This document shows, piece after piece, positions 53,406 through 60,901 of a DNA stretch of 64,000 nucleotides. Under the pieces are notes generated by a model, which saw only the letters and a program-made list of their open reading frames with translations, searched no databases and was not told the origin of the DNA. Both the position numbers and the translations under genes were made by a program. The stretch comes from an uncultured Eubacteriales bacterium (GTDB taxonomy: Bacteria > Bacillota > Clostridia > Christensenellales > Aristaeellaceae). The stretch lies in assembly GCA_900318145.1 (NCBI GenBank), contig ONJM01000001.1, positions 331,456-395,455 on the forward strand. The letters run 5' to 3'. Position 1 is the first letter of the stretch, and each line of letters begins with the position of its first letter.

Positions 53406-53659
53406 CTTTCTTCCTCCAAATTCAAGGTACAACTGACAACGGCATCAAAAAGCAGAGAGTCTTCATCGACTCTCACATTTTTCGTAAATTCCAAAAGCAT
53501 GTCTTCTATGTAAGCCGAATCCGGATACTTTACACGGGAGTATGTCAAATCCAGAAGCGAAAGGTGCTGGACAAGGTATTCTGATAATGATGCCCATATG
53601 GGCTGATAGCAGATTTCATATATGAACCGTTCTATTTCGTCTCGATAGGTGCCCAACAT
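53375..53659 (-). CDS. Small hypothetical protein
   Basis: This 94-residue acidic helical protein begins MLGTYRDEIERFIYEICYQP; no domain was recognised. GAGGAGGACAG lies just upstream of the ATG at 53659, supporting a real start. It is convergent with the short stretch at 53219-53405 and divergent from the defence operon promoter. Confidence 0.5.
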   Translation of the reverse strand: MLGTYRDEIERFIYEICYQPIWASLSEYLVQHLSLLDLTYSRVKYPDSAYIEDMLLEFTKNVRVDEDSLLFDAVVSCTLNLEEESYAEASSAAF

Positions 53660-53766
53660 TCTGTCCTCCTCTCGTGTCGAAGTGACCAACACATGGAATT
53701 ATAGCACGATGCCGGAGAATTTTCAATCTTAGCGAAAGTAAATTCTCCTATTCATGAAGATTTACC

Positions 53767-53796
53767 TTGTGATTTTGTTCTCGAATATGCTATAAT
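53767..53796 (+). promoter_or_regulatory. Promoter of the XRE-TcmP-radical SAM-BREX operon
   Basis: TTGTGA (53767-53772), 18 bases, perfect TATAAT (53791-53796), 51 bases before the XRE regulator. No other promoter was seen in the tight gaps downstream. Confidence 0.75.
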
Positions 53797-53847
53797 CGTT
53801 CAGTAGTCTCAATTTGATGTCACGTTCAGCATACTGGAGGTAACAAG

Positions 53848-54069
53848 ATGGAAGTCAGTTACAAAAAACTTTGGAAGATCCTGATTGACAAGGATATGAA
53901 GAAAAAGGATCTCCAAGCGGCAGCTGGCATTAGTTGGGCGTCCGTAACAAAGCTCTCAAAAGGCGAGACGGTCAGCCTGGAAGTATTGATGAAGATTTGC
54001 AAGGTCCTCAGATGTGATATTGGCGATATTATGGAGCTAATTCCAGAGGCGGATGAAGCGGCTAAGTAG
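53848..54069 (+). CDS. XRE family helix-turn-helix transcriptional regulator
   Basis: This 73-residue Cro/CI-type protein has the HTH KKKDLQAAAGISWASVTKLSKGE (about 18-40) and the typical LEVLMKICKVLRCDIGDIME. Such short regulators are often autorepressors. It occupies the first position of the defence operon, where many BREX loci carry BrxR or other regulators. GGAGG lies just before the ATG, and the next gene starts 14 bases downstream. Confidence 0.93.
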   Translation: MEVSYKKLWKILIDKDMKKKDLQAAAGISWASVTKLSKGETVSLEVLMKICKVLRCDIGDIMELIPEADEAAK

Positions 54070-54083
54070 TGGGGTGACATTGA

Positions 54084-55226
54084 ATGACAAACGGTAACAA
54101 CGACGAGATTATTAGCCTGGTCAGCCCTCACACGATTAAGAAGTTTGAACTGATTGAGGCGTATGTCGTTGCGTGGGCACATAAACTGTTGGAGTATGGC
54201 AGACGTAGCGGCAACTGCAATGGTATCGTTTTTATCGACTGCATGTGCAACAGCGGCGTGTATAGGGATGAAGAAACGGGAAAAATAGTTGAAGGGACAC
54301 CCATACGGGTGGCTCGTGTTCTTGCTGATGTCATGCGGGAACAAAACTATCAAGCGCAGCAAGCGTGGCTGTATTTCAATGATCTTTCGCAAGCCAAGAT
54401 CACTGAGTTAAAAAAGCATCTCCCTGATGATACTCGCAATTTCCATATCTATCCTTCAGTTGGCGATGGAAATGATCTTCTGAAGAGGATTGGAAGTAAG
54501 CTGAATCCTCAAACTAAGGTTCATTTTTTGCTGGTTTACGATCCGTTTCAGGCGACGATTGACTGGGCTGCTTTGTTGCCGTTCATCCGAAACTGGGGAG
54601 AAATCATATTAAACCACATGGTCTCGGATTCAATTCGTGCAGTATCGCAGGCAAAGAGGCCAGCAACTATCTCGAAGTATGAATCGACTTATCTTGCTAA
54701 GATTGAAGACCTGATTGACTTTGGGAGTGACCGAGACGCTTTTGAACAGAGGATACGAGACATCATCACTGCTCTAAATGGCGAGAATCATAAGCGTTAC
54801 TACATTGCATCGTATCCATTTTTCAACAGCAGGAACTCGGTTGTGTATAACCTCCTTCACTGCACAAGTAACATCGAAGGATTCAAACTCTATAAAAGCA
54901 CAGCTTGGTCTACTTTCGGTGACAGGTCTTCCGGAAAGAAGCCAACAAAGATTGATCCAAATCAGTTGACATTCGATTTTAGTGCTGGAGCCAGCGAACC
55001 GGTTATGACCACGACCACTGATGAGAGCTGCTACTATGTTCAGGACATTGTGAAGTTCGTTGTTGCGACCTTTTCCGGGAGGATGGATGTACCACTTAAC
55101 GAAGTATGGGCCGTTTTAGACGAGCACCCGATATTTCCATCAGATCTGTACAAAGATCAGATCAAGAAGCGTCTTAAAGAGCAAGGCTATAAAGTGCACC
55201 GGAGCTCTATTGATTTCGTAATGTAA
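54084..55226 (+). CDS. tcmP: Three-Cys-motif partner protein TcmP
   Basis: This is a 380-residue protein of the TcmP family, found next to a radical-SAM-like protein with a three-Cys motif. Visible features: the N-terminal HTIKKFELIEAYVVAWAHKL, then GIVFIDCMCNSGVY (D52, C53, C55), which resembles a methyltransferase or nuclease-like motif I, and LLVYDPFQATIDWAALLP. The C-terminal about 90 residues (from about 290) resemble a winged-helix/DNA-binding tail. The molecular function of the family is not established. It lies between the XRE gene (14 bases) and its partner (15 bases). Confidence 0.88.
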   Translation: MTNGNNDEIISLVSPHTIKKFELIEAYVVAWAHKLLEYGRRSGNCNGIVFIDCMCNSGVYRDEETGKIVEGTPIRVARVLADVMREQNYQAQQAWLYFNDLSQAKITELKKHLPDDTRNFHIYPSVGDGNDLLKRIGSKLNPQTKVHFLLVYDPFQATIDWAALLPFIRNWGEIILNHMVSDSIRAVSQAKRPATISKYESTYLAKIEDLIDFGSDRDAFEQRIRDIITALNGENHKRYYIASYPFFNSRNSVVYNLLHCTSNIEGFKLYKSTAWSTFGDRSSGKKPTKIDPNQLTFDFSAGASEPVMTTTTDESCYYVQDIVKFVVATFSGRMDVPLNEVWAVLDEHPIFPSDLYKDQIKKRLKEQGYKVHRSSIDFVM

Positions 55227-55241
55227 GCAGGAGTGAACAGA

Positions 55242-56027
55242 ATGGCAAAGGTCAAGGGATACATCCGAAGAAAATCGATGCTCTATGTGACGGGTGTCGA
55301 ATACGGGGATTACACCATGAACCACGTCCTGGGATGTGCGCATGGATGTAAGTACCCTTGCTATGCTTTTATGATGAAAAAGCGCTTTGGAAAAGTATCC
55401 TCTTACGAAGAATGGCTGGAGCCGTATCTGGTTGAGAACACTCTGGAGTTGTTGGATGCCGAGATACCGAAACTGAAGAATAGAATTGTTTCTGTGCAGC
55501 TCTGCTTTTCAACCGACCCGTTCATGTATGGTTATGACGAGATCTGTGAGATGAGCATGAACGCGATACGGAAGCTAAACGAGCACAGCATCACATGCAC
55601 AGTTCTGACGAAGGGGTTGTTGCCCATAGAACTGGCTGAACTCTCATCGAAAAACGAATATGGAATAACACTTATCTCGCTGACAGAAGCTTTCCGAAAA
55701 CGGATGGAACCCCATGCTGCGCCATATAAAGAACGGCTGGCAGCTCTCCGCGCTCTTCATGACCGAGGTTGCAGAACGTGGGTTAGCATCGAGCCTTATC
55801 CGACCCCCAACCTCGTGCGCCAGAATCTGGACAAGTTGTTGGAAGCAGTCTCTTTTGTGGATCGGATTATCTTCGGTAGGATGAACTATAGCAGAGAGGT
55901 TAGCTCTTTCCTAGAGCATAAGGTTTTTTACAATCGGTGTGCGAGACGCGTGATTAAATTCTGTGATGAGCACGGGATTGCTTATCACATTAAAGACGGA
56001 ACCCTGACTGAATTAGAAGATGACTGA
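55242..56027 (+). CDS. Radical-SAM-like three-Cys-motif protein, partner of TcmP
   Basis: This 261-residue protein has GCAHGCKYPCYAFMMKKR, i.e. C32, C36 and C40 spaced Cx3Cx3C, instead of the Cx3Cx2C usual in radical SAM enzymes. A TIM-barrel pattern follows (LCFSTDPFMYGYDEI, TVLTKGLLPIEL, YGITLISLTEAF, WVSIEPYPTPNL, RIIFGRMNYS), close to SplB/DUF5131-like radical SAM proteins. The ATG at 55242 has AGGAG nine bases upstream. It precedes brxA by 28 bases. Confidence 0.88.
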   Translation: MAKVKGYIRRKSMLYVTGVEYGDYTMNHVLGCAHGCKYPCYAFMMKKRFGKVSSYEEWLEPYLVENTLELLDAEIPKLKNRIVSVQLCFSTDPFMYGYDEICEMSMNAIRKLNEHSITCTVLTKGLLPIELAELSSKNEYGITLISLTEAFRKRMEPHAAPYKERLAALRALHDRGCRTWVSIEPYPTPNLVRQNLDKLLEAVSFVDRIIFGRMNYSREVSSFLEHKVFYNRCARRVIKFCDEHGIAYHIKDGTLTELEDD

Positions 56028-56055
56028 GGATTCCCTCGGAGGAGGATAAGGATAA

Positions 56056-56685
56056 ATGCTTGAAAAAGACAAAATCGTTCTGCGTGACGCCAGCCCATAC
56101 AACGCGGCTATTACGCGGGAACAGTTCCTGTTTTACGAAGTCAGAACCACGGCAAAGCTGGTTTATGAAGGGCTGAGCAATGATGAGGTTGTGGACCGCA
56201 TCGTAAAAGAAAACTTGTTTCAGTACCCGACAGAAAAATCCGTAAAGAAGATGGCCCTCGCCTGCCTCCGGAGGCTTGAAGCTCTCGAAGACCGGACCTT
56301 GGTAGAAGCCATCGCCGATCAGCCCAGCGACGTATCCAGACAGATCTGCCTCTACGCCATGATGCGCCAGTACCGCCTTGTCCAGGACTTTATGCTGACG
56401 GTCATCGGCGAGAAGTACAGAAAACTGGACAGTTCGTTTGGTAAGATAGACTTGAACATATTCTTCCAGCGCCTACAGGAGCAGGATGACTGGGTGGCCA
56501 CATGGAGCGAGAGCACTATCACAAAGCTCAAACAGGTGTTGCAGAAACTGCTGGTGGACAACGAGTATCTGGATAGCGCTGATGCCACCCGACTCAACCC
56601 CGTGCTCATCAGCCCGCTGCTTGAGAATGCGATCCGCGCAGACGGCCAGGAATACCTGCTCCCCGCCTTCAACTGTTTATCGTAA
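56056..56685 (+). CDS. brxA: BREX protein BrxA (DUF1819)
   Basis: This 209-residue helical protein matches the DUF1819/BrxA family: DASPYNAAITREQFLFYEVRTTA, NLFQYPTEKSVKKMALACL and LRRLEAL are typical. BrxA is a NusB-like-fold protein needed for phage resistance in BREX type 1. GGAGGAGGAT is upstream of the ATG. It is followed by brxB after 15 bases. Confidence 0.94.
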   Translation: MLEKDKIVLRDASPYNAAITREQFLFYEVRTTAKLVYEGLSNDEVVDRIVKENLFQYPTEKSVKKMALACLRRLEALEDRTLVEAIADQPSDVSRQICLYAMMRQYRLVQDFMLTVIGEKYRKLDSSFGKIDLNIFFQRLQEQDDWVATWSESTITKLKQVLQKLLVDNEYLDSADATRLNPVLISPLLENAIRADGQEYLLPAFNCLS

Positions 56686-56700
56686 GGAGAAACGCCGCAA

Positions 56701-57258
56701 ATGAGTGAGCTGATGCAAAGACTGGATAATCTCCGGGCGCTGATACAGACGCCCGAGTTCCTGGAAGGGAAAGGCCTCAGCAATGAGGTTAACATCCGCA
56801 TCTTCTGCTATGACCCAAAGCAGGAAATGGCGGTGCGCTATTTCACCGAAACACTGGTTACGGACCAGAGCCTGAACTGCCATGTGATCGAGTATAACCT
56901 CTACCGCGTCTTCCTCTCCATTTGCGACGATAAGCGCATCACCGACCGGGTCGCCCAGCAGGAGGAGAAAAAGGGAAAGCAGTTCGTGCTGGATCAGATG
57001 AAGCGCATGGCCAACAATACCGCCTTCGTGAACAAGATGCAGTATGAGCCGCACAACAAGGGCGACGTGCTACTGATCACCGGTGTTGGCGAAGCATTCC
57101 CCTTTATCCGGGTACATGCCCTGCTGGATGCTATGCAGCCGTATTTCTCCGACGTGCCTGTGCTGGTCATGTACCCCGGCACCTATGACGGCCACTACGT
57201 TAAACTGTTCGATAAGCTCACGCCCAATCCGTACTACCGGGCATTCAATGTGATTTGA
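56701..57258 (+). CDS. brxB: BREX protein BrxB (DUF1788)
   Basis: This 185-residue protein belongs to DUF1788/BrxB: NIRIFCYDPKQEMAVRYFTE, DVLLITGVGEAFPFIRVHALLDAMQ and VLVMYPGTYDGHYVKLFDKL are all family features. BrxB is essential for BREX function; its activity is unknown. It sits 14 bases before brxC. Confidence 0.95.
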   Translation: MSELMQRLDNLRALIQTPEFLEGKGLSNEVNIRIFCYDPKQEMAVRYFTETLVTDQSLNCHVIEYNLYRVFLSICDDKRITDRVAQQEEKKGKQFVLDQMKRMANNTAFVNKMQYEPHNKGDVLLITGVGEAFPFIRVHALLDAMQPYFSDVPVLVMYPGTYDGHYVKLFDKLTPNPYYRAFNVI

Positions 57259-57272
57259 GGAGGAGACGCCGC

Positions 57273-60200
57273 ATGAGAATACAGGACATGTTCGCAAAAG
57301 GCATTGATCGCCCGATTAACGGTGTCGTCAAGGTCAACCAGGACGAGCTGGATATCCTGGTGCAGGAACTGGATGAGTATGTCATCACCCGGGAGCTGAA
57401 GAAGCACATCATCACCTTCTTTAACAACTACCTGGAGTCTTTCAATGCTCCTACCGCAGATATCGGCGTATGGATTTCCGGCTTCTTCGGCAGTGGTAAA
57501 TCCCACTTTCTGAAGATGCTGTCCTACCTGCTGCAGAACCGCGAGGTGAACGGCGTCCGCACCGTGGAGCGCTTCCGCCATAAGCCCGAGCTGGCGGATG
57601 ACCCTGCGACCTTTATGCTGATTGACCGCGCGACCCGCTCCGGCCACACGGATACGATCCTGTTCAACATCGACATCGAGGGCTCCATCAACAAAGACAA
57701 GACCGCAGTGCTACGCGTCTTCGCCAAGATGTTCTATACCTATCTGGGCTACTACGGCGAAAACCTGAAGGTGGCCAAGCTGGAGCAGTTCATCGACCGC
57801 AAGGGCAAGACCGCTGAGTTCCGCCGCGTGTTTGAGGAGAAGAACGGCGCACCCTGGGTGGAGTCCCGTGACGCCTACGCCTTCTTTGAGGACGACATCG
57901 TTGCCACTCTCATGGAAGTGCTGGGCATGAGCGAACAGGCCGCTACCAACTGGTTCAACGGCGCGGAGACCGTGGAGACCTCCATCGCGCAGTTGGTGTC
58001 GGAGATCAAGGAATATGTGGACAGCAAGCCCGATGATTTCCGCCTGCTGTTCATGATCGACGAGGTCGGGCAGTATGTCGGCGGCGATACCGATCTCTTG
58101 ATCAACTTGCAGAGCCTGGTGGAAGATATCGGCAGTAAGTGCGGTGGCAAAGTCTGGGTGGTCTGCACTGGCCAGGAAGCCGTGGATGAAATCATCAAGA
58201 CCCGCGAGAACGAATTCTCCCGCATTCAGGCACGTTTCAAGACCCGCCTATCCCTGTCCTCCTCCTCTGCGGATGAGGTTATCCAGAAGCGTATTCTGCT
58301 GAAGAAGGACGATGTGGAGCCGCAGCTGGAGAAGGTTTACAACGCCAACGATTCTGTGCTCAGAAACCTGTTCTCCTTTACGGATGCCGTGCTGGATATC
58401 AAGGGCTTCAGCGGCCCCGGGGAGTTTGCCCGGAATTTCCCCTTCGTGCCGTATCAGTTTATCCTTATGCAGAAAGTCTTTGCCGAGATCCGCAAGCACG
58501 GCAATTCCGGTAAGCACCTCTCTGGTGGCGAGCGCTCCATGCTCTCCGGCTTCCAGGAAGCTGCGCAGAAGATTGAGGACAAGGACGAGTTCGCCCTGGC
58601 CCCGTTCTATCTGTTCTATGATACCGTGCACACTTTCCTGGACAGCTCCATCCGCCGCGTAATTGAGCGCTGCCAGCGCGCCGCCGATGACGGCAACGGT
58701 ATCGAGCCGCAGGACGTGAATGTGCTGAAGCTCCTGTATCTGGTGCGCTACGTGGATGACGTAAAGGCCAATCTGGACAACATCGTCATCCTGATGGCGG
58801 ACGACATCCGTCTGGACAAGATCACGATGCGGGAACAGGTGCGCGGCTCCCTGGACCGTCTGCTCAGTCAGAACTATATCGGCCGCACCGGCGATACTTA
58901 TAACTTCCTGACCGACGAGGAACAGGATATTCAGCGGGAGATCAAAAACACCGCTGTACCTAACTCCGATATCATCCGCAGCATCTCTCAGATGGTGTTC
59001 GCGGATATCTATACCGCAAAGAAATACCGCTATTCCGGTCGGTATGACTTCACCTTTGACCAGATGGTGGACGGTCAACCCAACGGCGTGCTGACTGGCG
59101 GCATGCTGCTCCGCGTGCTGACAGCGGCCTCTGACCCCGTGGAGAAGACCGAGATGCGTTTGGTGACCGAGTCCAAGGGACAGGCCATCATCGTGCTGGC
59201 AGACAACCCCTACTACGAATCACTGGAAAGCGCGATGAAGATCCGCAAGTATGTGAAGGGCCGCAACGTTAGCCAGCTGCCCAAGTCTGTGCAGGACATC
59301 ATCCGTGATCAGCAGGACGAGGCTGCGAATTACGAGATGCGCGCTGCCGCCTTCCTGGCGGAGGCCATCGCCACAGGCCGGTTCTATGTAGATGGCGAGT
59401 CCATCGATATTCACCCTGGCAACGTGTCCGTTTCCGAGATCGACACAGAGAAGCGCGACCTGAAGGTCAAGCAGGCCCGCGCCCGCAGCGTCATCGACCA
59501 GGCGCTTGAGTATCTGGTTTCTCATGTGTACAGCGACCTGGGGCTGATTACGAAATTCGCAGAAACAGATGATGATGTCCTTTCCATCCTGCGCGGCACT
59601 GAGATTGCCATTGAAGGAACAGAGCCCAACCGGGACGCTGCCGCCAAGGTGGAGGAATTCCTGGAGGTGCAGCACAACATGAACCGCAACACCACCATGG
59701 ACGATGTGCAGAAGCGTTACCAGGCTAAGCCCTACGGCTGGCGCGAGATCGACATCGCCGCTGTGGTGGCCATGCTGATCCAGCAGCAAAAGGTGACTAT
59801 CAAATACGGTGGCGTAACCATCCAGCCGGACAATCCGAAGCTGACGGACATGCTGCGCAAAAGGACAGAGATCGGCAGGACGACTATCTCCAAGCGTCAG
59901 ACGCCCCGTGTGCAGGACATCCGCGAAGTGCGCGAGTTCCTGCGGGACTTCTTCCCGGAGAAGATGAACGTGCCGGAGGATGAGGACGGCCTGATCCGCT
60001 ATATCGTGGATGCCTTCACCGGTGAGCTGCAGCATTATACTGACCTGCTGACCAAGTATCAGGGGCACAAGTATCCCGATCAGACCAAGGTGGACAAGGC
60101 CATCGCGCTGGTAAAGGATGTGCTGTCCCAGCAGAATGACAACATCGCCCTGATTCGCCGGGTCATCGAGCGCGAAGATGATCTCTACGCCATGCACGAA

Positions 60201-60890
60201 TCGATGCAGGAGGTGGAGGAATTCTTCAAGTCCCGCGTTACGCTGTTCGATTCCGCTGTACGCTTTGAGCAGGGCCTGCGCCATGACCTGGATTATATCG
60301 CCAAGGATACAGAGGCCAACGCTGCTCTCAATCGTATCCGGCTGATCACCATGGTGCAGTCTGGGGCCAAGTTTGACTACAGCCGTCTGCCGGAACTGAA
60401 TGAGCTGATGGCCAAGGTGAAGGCCAGCCACGACGCTATGCTGGATGCGAAACGCGAGGAGCTGCTGGAGATCGTCCGGCAGTGCATGGCGGACATTCAT
60501 CAGGCCGCTGGCGACGATCCAACCGCCCGCAACGTTTCCGCAACGGCAGATACCTTCTATGACCAGAAGAAACAGCAGATCGCCACAACGACAGAGCTGG
60601 CGCTGCTGGACGGATTGATCCCGCCTATGTGGCAGTACAAGGACACTACACTTGAAAAGATCGAGGCTATCATCAATCCTCCCAAGCCCAAGCCTCCTGT
60701 GGTGCCTGTTCCCGGTGGCGGGTCCACAATGAAAGAGCCGCCAAAGAAGATCTATAAGATCATGCCTCGCATGTCGCTTTTCCCGGCAAAGACACTGACC
60801 ACTGAAGACGAAATCGACGCTTATGTGGAGAAAATCCGCGCCAATATGAAGCAGCTGCTCCAAGGCTGTGATGGCATCAAACTGAGCTAA
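57273..60890 (+). CDS. brxC: BREX protein BrxC (AAA+ P-loop ATPase)
   Basis: This 1205-residue ATPase has Walker A WISGFFGSGKSHFLKML (K76) and a Walker B around residue 262 (FMIDEVGQYVGG). It is the expected size of BrxC. RIQDMFAKGIDRPINGVVKV is a conserved N-terminus. BrxC is required both for phage exclusion and host methylation. The ATG at 57273 is chosen by the GAGGAGGAG eight bases upstream; an earlier in-frame codon at 57255 overlaps brxB. Codon use is GC-rich, unlike the TcmP pair. Confidence 0.97.
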   Translation: MRIQDMFAKGIDRPINGVVKVNQDELDILVQELDEYVITRELKKHIITFFNNYLESFNAPTADIGVWISGFFGSGKSHFLKMLSYLLQNREVNGVRTVERFRHKPELADDPATFMLIDRATRSGHTDTILFNIDIEGSINKDKTAVLRVFAKMFYTYLGYYGENLKVAKLEQFIDRKGKTAEFRRVFEEKNGAPWVESRDAYAFFEDDIVATLMEVLGMSEQAATNWFNGAETVETSIAQLVSEIKEYVDSKPDDFRLLFMIDEVGQYVGGDTDLLINLQSLVEDIGSKCGGKVWVVCTGQEAVDEIIKTRENEFSRIQARFKTRLSLSSSSADEVIQKRILLKKDDVEPQLEKVYNANDSVLRNLFSFTDAVLDIKGFSGPGEFARNFPFVPYQFILMQKVFAEIRKHGNSGKHLSGGERSMLSGFQEAAQKIEDKDEFALAPFYLFYDTVHTFLDSSIRRVIERCQRAADDGNGIEPQDVNVLKLLYLVRYVDDVKANLDNIVILMADDIRLDKITMREQVRGSLDRLLSQNYIGRTGDTYNFLTDEEQDIQREIKNTAVPNSDIIRSISQMVFADIYTAKKYRYSGRYDFTFDQMVDGQPNGVLTGGMLLRVLTAASDPVEKTEMRLVTESKGQAIIVLADNPYYESLESAMKIRKYVKGRNVSQLPKSVQDIIRDQQDEAANYEMRAAAFLAEAIATGRFYVDGESIDIHPGNVSVSEIDTEKRDLKVKQARARSVIDQALEYLVSHVYSDLGLITKFAETDDDVLSILRGTEIAIEGTEPNRDAAAKVEEFLEVQHNMNRNTTMDDVQKRYQAKPYGWREIDIAAVVAMLIQQQKVTIKYGGVTIQPDNPKLTDMLRKRTEIGRTTISKRQTPRVQDIREVREFLRDFFPEKMNVPEDEDGLIRYIVDAFTGELQHYTDLLTKYQGHKYPDQTKVDKAIALVKDVLSQQNDNIALIRRVIEREDDLYAMHESMQEVEEFFKSRVTLFDSAVRFEQGLRHDLDYIAKDTEANAALNRIRLITMVQSGAKFDYSRLPELNELMAKVKASHDAMLDAKREELLEIVRQCMADIHQAAGDDPTARNVSATADTFYDQKKQQIATTTELALLDGLIPPMWQYKDTTLEKIEAIINPPKPKPPVVPVPGGGSTMKEPPKKIYKIMPRMSLFPAKTLTTEDEIDAYVEKIRANMKQLLQGCDGIKLS

Positions 60891-60901
60891 GGGGTGTACT
60901 C

